Of a stretch of 64,000 nt of DNA, positions 15,909 to 24,881 are shown one piece after another (positions within the stretch are counted from its first letter, which is position 1; each line of letters opens with the position of its first letter). The notes under the pieces are model-generated. The model saw nothing but the letters and a program-made list of their open reading frames with translations, searched no databases and was not told the DNA's origin. This stretch comes from Palleronia pontilimi (lineage in GTDB: Bacteria > Pseudomonadota > Alphaproteobacteria > Rhodobacterales > Rhodobacteraceae): NCBI RefSeq assembly GCF_016412875.1, contig NZ_JAEKPD010000014.1, forward strand, positions 1-64,000, read 5' to 3'. The position numbers were made by a program, and so were the translations under genes.

Positions 15909-17579
15909 ATGGGAATCCTGACATTCGAAGGCGTGTCGAAAAGCTATGGCGACACGCCCGTCCTGAAGGACATCGACCTGGACGTGGCCGAAGGCGAGTT
16001 CCTGGTCCTGCTTGGCTTTTCGGGCACCGGCAAGACGACCCTGATCAACCTGATGGCGGGGCTGGAAAGCCCCACCAGCGGCAAGATCGCCTTTCGCGGC
16101 AAGCCCGTCACCGGCCCCGGCCCCGAGCGTGGGGTCATCTTCCAAAGCTATTCGCTGATGCCGTGGCTGACCGTCTCGGGCAATGTCCGCCTGGCCGTCG
16201 ACACCGTGTTTCCGAAGATGTCGGGCAAGGACAAGGACGCCAAGGTCGCCCATTACGTCAAGATGGTGGGCCTGTCGCACGCCGCGCAGCGCCGCCCGGC
16301 CGAGCTGTCGGGCGGCATGCGCCAGCGCGTCAACGTCGCCCGCGCGCTGGCCATGAACCCCGAATTGCTGCTGCTGGACGAGCCGCTGTCGGCGCTGGAC
16401 GCGCTGACCCGCGCCAACCTGGCCGACGAGATCGAGGCGATCTGGACCCAGGAAAAGCAGACCTGCGTGCTCATCACCAACGACGTGGACGAGGCCATCG
16501 TGCTGGCCGACCGGATCATCGCCCTGCGGCCCGACGGCACGCTGGGTCGGGAATTCAAGGTCGCCATCCCCCGCCCACGCGAGCGCGGCGAGATGAACCA
16601 CCACGACGGCTTCAAGCGCCTGCGCGCGGACGTGACCCGCTACCTGATGGATGCGGGGATCACGGCGGCCACGGCCGACACGCGCAGCCTGCCCAACGTC
16701 ACGCCGATCCACGGTGTGCCGAAGGCGCAGAAGGACGCGTCTGAAGGCCTGATCGACGAGCGGTTCCTGGATTTCAGCCAGCTGCACAAGGTCTATCCGA
16801 CCCCGAAGGGTCCGCTGACCGTGGTCGAGGATTTCGACCTCAAGGTGAACCGGGGCGAGTTCATTTCGCTCATCGGACATTCGGGCTGCGGCAAGTCCAC
16901 GGTACTGACCATGGCGGCGGGCCTGAACGACATCTCCAAGGGTGCGATCAAGTTGGACGGTCGCCACGTCATGGGCGCGGATCCCGAACGCGCGGTCGTG
17001 TTCCAGTCGCCGTCGCTGTTTCCGTGGCTGACCGCCAAGGAAAACGTCGCCATCGGCGTCGACAAGGTCTATCCCGCGGCCAGCCGGGCCGAGCGGCAGG
17101 AAGTGGTCGAATACTACCTCGAGCGCGTGGGCCTGGGCAACGCGATGGACAAGTCCGCCAACGAGCTGTCGAACGGCATGAAGCAGCGCGTGGGCATCGC
17201 CCGCGCCTTCGCCCTCAGTCCCAAGCTGCTTCTGCTGGACGAGCCCTTCGGGATGCTGGATTCGCTCACCCGCTGGGAACTGCAGGAAGTGCTGATGGAG
17301 GTCTGGGACCGCACCAAGGTCACCGCCATCTGCGTCACCCACGACGTGGACGAGGCGATCCTGCTGGCCGACCGCGTGGTGATGATGACCAACGGCCCGC
17401 AGGCCACCATCGGCCGGATCGTCGACGTGGATCTGCCGCGCCCGCGCACCCGCAAGGCGCTGCTGGAACACCCCGACTACTACCTTTACCGCGAGCAGGT
17501 GCTCAATTTCCTCGAGGAATACGAGCACGGCGCGCGTCCGAAATCCCAGCCGGCCCGTCCGGCGGTCGCAGCGGAGTAG
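15909..17579 (+). CDS. Nitrate/nitrite ABC transporter, two fused ATP-binding domains (NrtC/NrtD fusion)
   Basis: A 556-aa protein carrying two complete ABC ATPase domains in tandem. Domain 1 has Walker A GFSGTGKTT (36-44), LSGGMRQR and LLLLDEPLSALDALT. Domain 2 has Walker A GHSGCGKST (about 323-331), a changed signature LSNGMKQR and LLLLDEPFGMLDSLT. Cyanobacterial NrtC instead fuses one ATPase to a binding-protein-like domain, so this fusion resembles NrtD-NrtD. Domain 1 has NDVDE where domain 2 keeps the H-loop THDVDE, so domain 1 lacks the switch histidine and the ATP sites may be unequal. It should power NrtB with a built-in heterodimer. Confidence 0.9.
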   Translation: MGILTFEGVSKSYGDTPVLKDIDLDVAEGEFLVLLGFSGTGKTTLINLMAGLESPTSGKIAFRGKPVTGPGPERGVIFQSYSLMPWLTVSGNVRLAVDTVFPKMSGKDKDAKVAHYVKMVGLSHAAQRRPAELSGGMRQRVNVARALAMNPELLLLDEPLSALDALTRANLADEIEAIWTQEKQTCVLITNDVDEAIVLADRIIALRPDGTLGREFKVAIPRPRERGEMNHHDGFKRLRADVTRYLMDAGITAATADTRSLPNVTPIHGVPKAQKDASEGLIDERFLDFSQLHKVYPTPKGPLTVVEDFDLKVNRGEFISLIGHSGCGKSTVLTMAAGLNDISKGAIKLDGRHVMGADPERAVVFQSPSLFPWLTAKENVAIGVDKVYPAASRAERQEVVEYYLERVGLGNAMDKSANELSNGMKQRVGIARAFALSPKLLLLDEPFGMLDSLTRWELQEVLMEVWDRTKVTAICVTHDVDEAILLADRVVMMTNGPQATIGRIVDVDLPRPRTRKALLEHPDYYLYREQVLNFLEEYEHGARPKSQPARPAVAAE

Positions 17580-17584
17580 GCGCG

Positions 17585-18532
17585 ATGGACACAGCGATGG
17601 ACTTGGTCACCGAAAACCCGGCGAAGACATTCGTCGAGGTGACCGAAATCTGGATCCCCGAAGGCGACAGGCTGGTCCTGTCCGGCGGCGTCTACGGCCC
17701 GCATGACCGCTTCGCCGAAGCCTCGCGCGCCGAGACCTTCGCCCTGGGCGAAGGGTTGCCCGGCAAGGCCTGGGCCGAAGCGCGCCCAGTGGTCCTGAAG
17801 GCCTTCGACGGGTCGTATTTCAAACGGACCGAGGCCGCCAGGCAGGTCGGATTGACCAGCGCCGTGGCGATCCCGATCTTCGCGGGACGGACGCTGAAGG
17901 CGGTCGTGGTGGTTCTCTGCGCCGACGACGCCACCCGCACCGGCGCGATCGAGGTCTGGGCCGAGGCCGACGGCATCCTGACCCTCGCCGACGGCTATTA
18001 CGGGGCGGCCACGCATTTCGAATGGGTCAGCCAGCATACCAGCTTCCCCAGGGGCCAGGGTCTGCCCGGCGGGGTCTGGTCCGCGCTGACGCCAATCCTG
18101 ATGCGCGATCTGGGATCGGGCTACCGCTTCGTGCGGTCCGAATCCGCGGGACAGGCGGGGCTGACCACGGGCCTTGGCCTGCCGATCCCGGTGCCGGGCG
18201 GTGCCACCTTCGTGCTGACGCTGCTATCGGCCAAGGGCACGCCCATCGCGCGGCGGTTCGAGATCTGGGACGCCCGCGCCGCCAAGACCGGAACCCGCGA
18301 TGCGGCGAAGCTGGTCGACGGCATCTGCGAACGCGACGGCCCGCTCTGGGACCCCGAAAACGCGGGGCGCGAGCGGGTGGCCACCGCGTGGGAAGGTCCC
18401 ATCGGCCGGGTGCTGGCCACCGGCGTCCCGGTCGCGGAAACCGGCGCCGCGGCGCAGGGCTACGCGATGATGGTCGCGATGCCGATCCACCGGGGCGGGG
18501 AACTCGCCCATGTCGTTGCATGGTATTGCTGA
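17585..18532 (+). CDS. Tandem GAF-like domain protein of the nitrate operon
   Basis: A 315-aa soluble protein with no signal peptide, made of two homologous GAF-like halves. Each half has an IWIPEG/VWAEADG-type opening, then FALGEGLPGKAW (about 50-62) or FPRGQGLPGGVW (about 152-165), then YRFVRSE/YFKRTEAAR and VGLTSAVAIPIF / AGLTTGLGLPIP. A third, shorter GAF-like stretch seems to follow (GPIGRVLATGVPVAETG). No output or catalytic domain is visible. It starts 5 bp after the ATPase and ends 10 bp before nirB. A ligand-sensing or protein-regulating role in nitrate assimilation is plausible, but no function is established here. Confidence 0.85.
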   Translation: MDTAMDLVTENPAKTFVEVTEIWIPEGDRLVLSGGVYGPHDRFAEASRAETFALGEGLPGKAWAEARPVVLKAFDGSYFKRTEAARQVGLTSAVAIPIFAGRTLKAVVVVLCADDATRTGAIEVWAEADGILTLADGYYGAATHFEWVSQHTSFPRGQGLPGGVWSALTPILMRDLGSGYRFVRSESAGQAGLTTGLGLPIPVPGGATFVLTLLSAKGTPIARRFEIWDARAAKTGTRDAAKLVDGICERDGPLWDPENAGRERVATAWEGPIGRVLATGVPVAETGAAAQGYAMMVAMPIHRGGELAHVVAWYC

Positions 18533-18542
18533 GGAGCGCGTG

Positions 18543-20972
18543 ATGGAAAGACTTGTCGTTATCGGCGCGGGCATGGCCTCGGGCCGCCTGCTGGAACATC
18601 TCGTCGAGGCCGATCCGAACGCCTATGCGGTCACCCTGTTCAACGCCGAGCCGCGCGGCAACTACAACCGCATCATGCTGTCGCCGGTTCTGTCGGGCGA
18701 AAAGAGCTACGCCGAGATCGTGACCCACGACGACGCCTGGTACGCCCGACACGGTGTCACCTGCCGGTTCGGCGAGCGGGTCGAGTCGATCGACCGGGAC
18801 CGAAATGTCGTCGTCGGTGCCAAGGGCGAGGTGCCGTATGACCGGCTGGTGCTTGCCACCGGGTCGGACGCGTTCATCGTGCCCTGCCCCGGCCACGATC
18901 TGGACGGCGTGATCGCCTATCGCGATCTCGACGACACCAACCGGATGATCGACACCGCGCCGGGATCGCGCGCGGTCGTGATCGGCGGCGGTCTGCTGGG
19001 GCTGGAAGCCGCCGCGGGGCTCAGGATGCGCGGACTCGAGGTCACGGTCCTGCACCTAGCGGGTCACCTGATGGAGCGTCAGCTGGACCCCGCCGCAGGC
19101 TACCTGCTGCGGGCCGATCTGGAACGGCGCGGCATCACGGTGATGACGCAGGCCGCGACCAAGTGCATCCGCGGCGACGGCGCGGTCGAGGCGGTGGAGC
19201 TCGAAGACGGCACGATCCTGCCCGCCGACCTGGTCGTCATGGCCGTGGGCATCCGTCCCTCGGTCGCGCTGGCAAAGCAGTCCGGGTTGGCGGTGAACAA
19301 GGCGATCGAGGTGGACGCCCAGATGCGCACCTCGGACCCGTCGATCTTCGCCGTGGGCGAGTGCATCGAATTCGCGGGCCAGCTTTTCGGACTCGTCGCG
19401 CCGCTTTACGATCAGGCCAAGGTGCTGGCGGCGACCCTGCTCGGGCAGGATGCGGCGTTCACCCCCAAGCAGCTGTCGACCAAGCTGAAGGTCACGGGCT
19501 GCGATCTCTTCAGCGCGGGCGACTTCGCCGACGGGCCGGGACGCGAGGACATCGTCTATCGCGATCCCGCGCGCGGCATCTACAAGCGGCTGGTGGTCGA
19601 GGACGACACGCTTGTCGGCGCGGTGATGTATGGCGACACGGCCGACGGCAACTGGTTCTTCGGGCTCATCAAGGACGGCACCGACATCGCGGAGATGCGC
19701 GAGACGCTGATCTTCGGGCCCGCCTACCAGGGGGGCGCCACCGCGGACCCTTTGGCCGCCGTTGCAGCCTTGCCGGCTGACGCAGAGATCTGCGGCTGCA
19801 ACGGCGTCTGCAAGGGCCAGATCGTCACCGCCATCGAAGGGGGTGCCACCGATCTGGGCGCCGTGCGCGCGACCACCAAGGCCAGCGCGTCCTGCGGGAC
19901 CTGCACGGGGCTGGTGGAACAGGTGCTGGCCGCCACGCTGGGCGACGCGTTCCAGATGCCCACTGCGCAACCGGTCTGCGGCTGCACCGACCTCAGCCAC
20001 GAGGACGTGCGCCGCCTCATCAAGGCGCGCGAGCTCAAATCCCAGCCCGCGGTCTGGCAAGAGCTGGGCTGGTCCACGCCCAACGGCTGCCATGTCTGCC
20101 GCCCGGCGGTGAATTTCTACCTGCTGGCCGACTGGCCGCTGGACTACCAGGACGACCCGCAAAGCCGATTTGTCAACGAGCGCAAGCACGCCAACATCCA
20201 GAAGGACGGCACGTTCTCGGTCGTGCCGCGCATGTGGGGCGGGATCACCACGGCGGCCGAGCTGCGCGCCATCGCCGACGCCGCCGACAAGTACGACGTG
20301 CCCACGGTCAAGGTCACGGGCGGTCAACGGATCGACCTTTTGGGCGTGAAGGGCGAGGATCTGCCCGCCATGTGGGCCGATCTGAACGCCGCCGGGCTGG
20401 TGTCGGGCCACGCCTATTCCAAGGGTCTGCGCACGGTGAAAACCTGCGTGGGCACCGATCACTGCCGCTTCGGCACGCAGGACAGCACCGGCCTGGGCAT
20501 CCGGCTGGAAAAGCGGCTGTGGGGCTCGTGGACGCCGCACAAGGTGAAGCTGGCGGTGTCGGGCTGCCCGCGCAACTGCGCCGAGGCGACGTGCAAGGAC
20601 GTGGGCATCGTCTGCGTCGACAGCGGCTACGAGATCGGGGTCGGCGGTGCCGCGGGAATGGACGTGAAAGAGGTCCAGCCGCTGGTGAAGGTCGCGACCG
20701 AGGACGCGGCGGTGGAATGGACCGTGGCTTTCGTCCAGCTTTACCGCGAACACGCCAAGTACCTGGACCGCCCCTACAAGTGGCTCGCCAAGGTCGGGCT
20801 CGACTGGGTGCAGCAGACCTTGGGCGACGCCGCCGAACGCACGGCCCTGGTCGAACGGTTCGACCTGAGCCAGACGATCTATCAGACCGATCCCTGGGCC
20901 GAGCTTGCCATGCGCGAGAAAGCCCGCGCCTTCGCCCCCATCGCAGACCTGACCCTGGAGGCCGCGGAATGA
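18543..20972 (+). CDS. nirB: Assimilatory nitrite reductase [NAD(P)H], large subunit
   Basis: An 809-aa siroheme enzyme that reduces nitrite to ammonium with six electrons from NAD(P)H. In order: FAD domain (LVVIGAGMASGRLLEHL), NAD domain (AVVIGGGLLGLEAAAGL near 140), two BFD-like [2Fe-2S] regions (CGCNGVCKGQ near 415 and CGCTDLSHED near 480), then the siroheme/[4Fe-4S] domain with ligands in TCVGTDHCRFGT and SGCPRNCAEATCKD near 634-682. GAGGAG precedes the ATG at 18543; an upstream ATG was rejected. It overlaps nirD by 4 bp and takes siroheme from CysG. Confidence 0.95.
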   Translation: MERLVVIGAGMASGRLLEHLVEADPNAYAVTLFNAEPRGNYNRIMLSPVLSGEKSYAEIVTHDDAWYARHGVTCRFGERVESIDRDRNVVVGAKGEVPYDRLVLATGSDAFIVPCPGHDLDGVIAYRDLDDTNRMIDTAPGSRAVVIGGGLLGLEAAAGLRMRGLEVTVLHLAGHLMERQLDPAAGYLLRADLERRGITVMTQAATKCIRGDGAVEAVELEDGTILPADLVVMAVGIRPSVALAKQSGLAVNKAIEVDAQMRTSDPSIFAVGECIEFAGQLFGLVAPLYDQAKVLAATLLGQDAAFTPKQLSTKLKVTGCDLFSAGDFADGPGREDIVYRDPARGIYKRLVVEDDTLVGAVMYGDTADGNWFFGLIKDGTDIAEMRETLIFGPAYQGGATADPLAAVAALPADAEICGCNGVCKGQIVTAIEGGATDLGAVRATTKASASCGTCTGLVEQVLAATLGDAFQMPTAQPVCGCTDLSHEDVRRLIKARELKSQPAVWQELGWSTPNGCHVCRPAVNFYLLADWPLDYQDDPQSRFVNERKHANIQKDGTFSVVPRMWGGITTAAELRAIADAADKYDVPTVKVTGGQRIDLLGVKGEDLPAMWADLNAAGLVSGHAYSKGLRTVKTCVGTDHCRFGTQDSTGLGIRLEKRLWGSWTPHKVKLAVSGCPRNCAEATCKDVGIVCVDSGYEIGVGGAAGMDVKEVQPLVKVATEDAAVEWTVAFVQLYREHAKYLDRPYKWLAKVGLDWVQQTLGDAAERTALVERFDLSQTIYQTDPWAELAMREKARAFAPIADLTLEAAE

Positions 20973-21301
20973 GCTGGATCGACATCGGCGCCCTGGACGA
21001 TATCCCCGTGCGCGGCGCGCGCGTGGTCAAGGCCGAAGTCGGGTGCATCGCCCTGTTTCGCACCGACGAGGCCGAGGTTTACGCCACGACGAACACCTGC
21101 GCGCACAAGGGCGGGCCGCTCAGCGAAGGCATCGTCCACGGCCGCCGGGTGACGTGCCCGCTTCACAACTGGGTCTGGTCACTGGAAACCGGCGAAGCCC
21201 AGGGCGCGGACGAGGGGCGGATCGCCACCTATCCCGTCCGTATCGAGGCCGGGCGCATCCTGATCGACGGCGATGCCGTCGGCAAACGGTCCGCCGCGTG
21301 A
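20969..21301 (+). CDS. nirD: Nitrite reductase small subunit (Rieske-type NirD)
   Basis: A 110-aa Rieske-fold protein with both cluster-binding motifs: CAHKG near 37 and CPLHNWVW near 56. The binding Cys and His pairs are present, unlike many NirD proteins that have lost them, so it may carry a [2Fe-2S] cluster. It forms the small subunit with NirB. The start overlaps the nirB stop (ATGA) and its own stop overlaps the GTG of nasA. Confidence 0.93.
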   Translation: MSWIDIGALDDIPVRGARVVKAEVGCIALFRTDEAEVYATTNTCAHKGGPLSEGIVHGRRVTCPLHNWVWSLETGEAQGADEGRIATYPVRIEAGRILIDGDAVGKRSAA

Positions 21302-23901
21302 GCACGGTGCGCTCCACCTGTCCCTATTGCGGGGTCGGATGCGGCGTTCTGCTGGCCCGGGACAGCGCAGGCGGTCTGACGGTGACAGGCGATCCGGACC
21401 ACCCGGCAAACCGCGGGCGGCTGTGCTCCAAGGGCTCCGCCCTGGGCCAGACCGTGGGTCGGGAAGGCCGTCTTCTGGTCCCCCGCATGGGCGGTCGGGA
21501 CACCGACTGGGACAGCGCCCTCGACCACGTGGCCGACCGGTTCGCGCGCACGGTCGAGCGGCACGGACCCGACAGCGTCGCCTTCTACGCGTCCGGCCAG
21601 ATGCTGACCGAAGATTACTACGTCGCCAACAAGTTCATGAAGGGCTTCGTCGGCACCGCGAATATCGACACCAATTCAAGGCTTTGCATGGCCTCGACCG
21701 TGGCGGGCCACAAACGCGCCTTCGGCACCGATACCGTGCCCGGAACCTATGACGATCTCGACCAGGCCGACCTGGTGGTGCTGGTCGGCTCGAACCTGGC
21801 GTGGTGCCATCCGATCCTGCACCAGCGCGTGCTTGCCGCGAAAGCCGCGCGCGGCACGAAGATCGTGGTGATCGACCCGCGCCGCACCGCGACCTGCGAC
21901 GGCGCGGACCTGCATCTTCCGCTGGCGCTCGGGTCGGACGTGGCGCTGTTCAACCGGCTTCTGGTGGCAATCCACCAGGGCGACGCGCTCGACCGCGGCT
22001 ACATCGCCCACGTGGACGGCTTCGACGCGGCCCTCCTGGCGGCGCGTTCCGGCGGAACGGGCCCCACCGGCCTGGCCCCCGAGCTCATCACCGAATTCTG
22101 CCGTCTCTGGGTCAGGACCGAGCGGGTGGTCACCGTCTTCAGCCAGGGCGTCAACCAGTCCAGCGCGGGCACCGACAAGGTCAACGCCATCCTCAACTGC
22201 CACATCGCCACGGGCCGCATCGGCAAGCCCGGCATGGGACCCTTCAGCGTCACAGGCCAGCCCAACGCCATGGGCGGGCGCGAGGTCGGCGGGCTGGCCA
22301 ACACGCTGGCCTGTCACCTGGATCTCGAAAACGCGGCCCACAGATCCGCCCTGCGCGAGTTCTGGGACGCGCCGCGCATCCCAGACGCGCCGGGCCTGAA
22401 GGCCGTCGATATGTTCCGCGCCGTCGCCAAGGGCCGGATCAAGGCGCTGTGGATCATGCATACCAATCCCGCCGTGACCCTGCCCGAGGCCGACGCGGTG
22501 CGCGACGCCATCGCGGCGTGCGACTTCACGGTCGTCTCGGACATCACCGCCGCCACCGACACCGCGCGGCTGGCCGATGTCCTGTTGCCCGCCAGCGCCT
22601 GGGCGGAAAAGGACGGCACCGTCACCAATTCGGACCGCACCATCTCGCGCCAGCGGGCGGTCCTGGCCGCGCCCGGCGACGCGCGGCCCGACTGGTGGCA
22701 CATCGCCCAGGTGGCCCGGCGCATGGGGTTCGGGCGCGCGTTCGACTACGACACGCCCGCCGAGATCTTCCGCGAACACGCCGCCCTGTCGGGTATCGCC
22801 GGCAGCTTCGGACGCGACTTCGACATTTCCGCGCTGTCGGACCTGTCCGATACCGCTTACGCCGCGCTGCCGCCGACGCGCTGGCCCGTCGCCGCCCGGC
22901 GCGGCGGACGTTTCTTCGCGGACGGACTGTCCTTCCACGAAAACGGCCGGATGCGCATGGTGCCCGTCACCTGGCATGCGCCGGTCGCCGATACGGGACG
23001 GCGCTTTCCCTTGCGCCTGAACACCGGCCGGGTGCGCGACCATTGGCACACGATGACCCGCACCGGAACGTCGCCCCGCCTGTCGGCCCACATGGCCGAG
23101 CCTTTCGTCGAGATCCATCCCAAGGACGCCACCGCCTTCGGCATCGCGCCCGATACGCTGGTCGAACTGACCTCGCCGTCGGGCCGTTCGGTTCTACGCG
23201 CCACAATCACCGACGCCGGTCAGCCCGGCACGCTCTTTGCCCCGATCCACTGGACCGCCGAGACGGCCCCCACCGGGCGCATCGACGCGCTGGTCGCGGC
23301 GATGACCGACCCGGTTTCGGGCCAGCCCGAAAGCAAGGCATCGGTCTGCGCGGCCCGGCCCTTCGGCGCGGCGTGGTACGGGTTCGCGGTGTCGTCCCGT
23401 CCCGTCACCCCCGTCGCCGATTACTGGGCCCTGGCCCGCACCGATGCCGGGTGGCGGCTGGAACTGGCGGGCCGCGAGATCCCCGAAGACTGGGAATCGA
23501 CCGCGCGTGCGCTGTTCGACCTGCCGCGGGCCGAGATCCAGATGCTGAGCGATCCGGGACGCGGCGTGGCGCGCCTAGCCTTCCGGGACGGCGCGCGACT
23601 GGTGGCGGCCCTGTTCGTGTCGCCGCAGCCCGTGGCGGTGATGCGCGACTACCTGTCGGAACTGCCCCAGGAAGACGTTCTGACGGGCCGCGCACCCGCC
23701 GACCGGCCCGATCCGGGCCCGATCCTGTGTTCGTGCTTCGGTGTCGGCGTGAACACGATCCTGTCGGCGATCGAGTCCGATGGCCTGATGAGCGTCGACG
23801 CGGTCGGTGCGGCCCTGTCCGCGGGCACGAATTGCGGCTCGTGCCGGTCCGAGATCGCGGCGCTGCTGGTCGGCGCGCGCGTGGCCGAGGCCGCGGAATG
23901 A
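21298..23901 (+). CDS. nasA: Assimilatory nitrate reductase catalytic subunit
   Basis: An 867-aa molybdopterin oxidoreductase that reduces nitrate to nitrite in the cytoplasm. The N-terminus has the [4Fe-4S] motif CPYCGVGC with its last Cys in RLCSKG, then the Mo-bis-MGD domains (NSRLCMASTVAGHKRAFG, VNQSSAGTDKVNAILN, GQPNAMGGREVGG) and a C-terminal MGD-binding fold (LRLNTGRVRDHWHTMTRTG). The last 60 residues form a BFD-like [2Fe-2S] domain (CSCFGVGV ... NCGSCRSEI, about 811-858), typical of NasA enzymes that take electrons directly. The start is GTG, overlapping the nirD stop; a second GTG four codons later is an alternative. Confidence 0.93.
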   Translation: MSTVRSTCPYCGVGCGVLLARDSAGGLTVTGDPDHPANRGRLCSKGSALGQTVGREGRLLVPRMGGRDTDWDSALDHVADRFARTVERHGPDSVAFYASGQMLTEDYYVANKFMKGFVGTANIDTNSRLCMASTVAGHKRAFGTDTVPGTYDDLDQADLVVLVGSNLAWCHPILHQRVLAAKAARGTKIVVIDPRRTATCDGADLHLPLALGSDVALFNRLLVAIHQGDALDRGYIAHVDGFDAALLAARSGGTGPTGLAPELITEFCRLWVRTERVVTVFSQGVNQSSAGTDKVNAILNCHIATGRIGKPGMGPFSVTGQPNAMGGREVGGLANTLACHLDLENAAHRSALREFWDAPRIPDAPGLKAVDMFRAVAKGRIKALWIMHTNPAVTLPEADAVRDAIAACDFTVVSDITAATDTARLADVLLPASAWAEKDGTVTNSDRTISRQRAVLAAPGDARPDWWHIAQVARRMGFGRAFDYDTPAEIFREHAALSGIAGSFGRDFDISALSDLSDTAYAALPPTRWPVAARRGGRFFADGLSFHENGRMRMVPVTWHAPVADTGRRFPLRLNTGRVRDHWHTMTRTGTSPRLSAHMAEPFVEIHPKDATAFGIAPDTLVELTSPSGRSVLRATITDAGQPGTLFAPIHWTAETAPTGRIDALVAAMTDPVSGQPESKASVCAARPFGAAWYGFAVSSRPVTPVADYWALARTDAGWRLELAGREIPEDWESTARALFDLPRAEIQMLSDPGRGVARLAFRDGARLVAALFVSPQPVAVMRDYLSELPQEDVLTGRAPADRPDPGPILCSCFGVGVNTILSAIESDGLMSVDAVGAALSAGTNCGSCRSEIAALLVGARVAEAAE

Positions 23902-24869
23902 GCCTTGCGCCCTACGTCCAGATCCTGGCGCGCGGACAGGGTCGCGCCCGCGGTTTCACCCGGGACGAGGCCGCCGCGGCGATGACGGCCATGCTGGCGG
24001 CGGACGCGGCCCCCGAAGCGGTAGGCGCGATCCTGATGCTTCTGCGCATGAAGGGCGAGACGGCCGACGAAATCGCCGGGTTCGCCGCCGCCGCCCGCAA
24101 TGCCCTGCCAGACTGGACCGGACCCCGCCCCGCGCTGGATTGGCCCAGCTACGCCGCCGGGCGCACGCGCGGGCTGCCATGGTTCCTGCTGTCGGCGCGA
24201 CTGGTGGCCGATGCGGGCGTGCCGGTGCTTTTGCACGGCTGGAATGCGCATCAGGGGCACGGGGCGGACCTGCGCGCCGCGCTGCCCGTGATCGGACTTC
24301 GTGCCGCGGACAGCATTCGTACCGCGGGCGCGGCGCTGGGATCCGACGGGATCGCCTATCTGCCGCTCGAGATCCTGTCGCCCCCGCTTCGGGCGCTGCT
24401 CGGTCTGCGCGACACGCTGGGGCTGCGGTCCTGCATCAACACCGTGTGCCGGATGCTGAACCCCGGCACGGCGCCCGCCGCCGTGCAGGGCGTCTTTCAC
24501 CCGCCCTACCGCGAATTGCAGGCCGATGCCGGTCGGCTGCTGGGGCTGGACCGGTTGACCGTGCTGAAGGGCGGTGGCGGCGAGTTCGAGCATCATCCGG
24601 CCAAGAATATCGAGACGTTCGGCCTGCGCGACGGGCACCGCTGGAGCGGGCTGACGGGCCTGAGCATCGGCGGGCACCGGCGCCTGTCCGAAGGCCCCCG
24701 CGACCCCGCGCTGCTGGGCCAGGTCTGGCGCGGCGAGCGGCACGATCCGTTCGCCGAAGCCGTCGTCCTGTCGACCGCCGCGCTGGCGCTCGACACCGCG
24801 GGTCTGCCCGACGCCGACCTGCTTGCGCGCGATCTGTGGACCGCGCGCGCCCGCACCATCGCCGCCTGA
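23898..24869 (+). CDS. TrpD2/YbiB-like protein (glycosyltransferase family 3 fold)
   Basis: A 323-aa relative of anthranilate phosphoribosyltransferase. The N-terminal helical domain has FTRDEAAAAMTAML and ILMLLRMKGETADEIAGFA, and the C-terminal part has LRSCINTVCRMLNPGTAPAA and LKGGGGEFEHHP. The phosphoribosyl-pyrophosphate loop of true TrpD (GTGGD) is not visible, as in TrpD2 proteins, which have been reported to bind DNA rather than make tryptophan precursors. It overlaps the nasA stop by 4 bp and precedes cysG by 12 bp. Its role in nitrate assimilation is unknown. Confidence 0.82.
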   Translation: MSLAPYVQILARGQGRARGFTRDEAAAAMTAMLAADAAPEAVGAILMLLRMKGETADEIAGFAAAARNALPDWTGPRPALDWPSYAAGRTRGLPWFLLSARLVADAGVPVLLHGWNAHQGHGADLRAALPVIGLRAADSIRTAGAALGSDGIAYLPLEILSPPLRALLGLRDTLGLRSCINTVCRMLNPGTAPAAVQGVFHPPYRELQADAGRLLGLDRLTVLKGGGGEFEHHPAKNIETFGLRDGHRWSGLTGLSIGGHRRLSEGPRDPALLGQVWRGERHDPFAEAVVLSTAALALDTAGLPDADLLARDLWTARARTIAA

Positions 24870-24881
24870 AGGAGACGCCCG

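Noticed and set aside
13204-15924. A 906-residue open frame antisense to nrtA and nrtB
   Set aside because: High-GC codon bias keeps the antisense frame open; the sequence has no domain pattern, while both plus-strand genes are clear family members.
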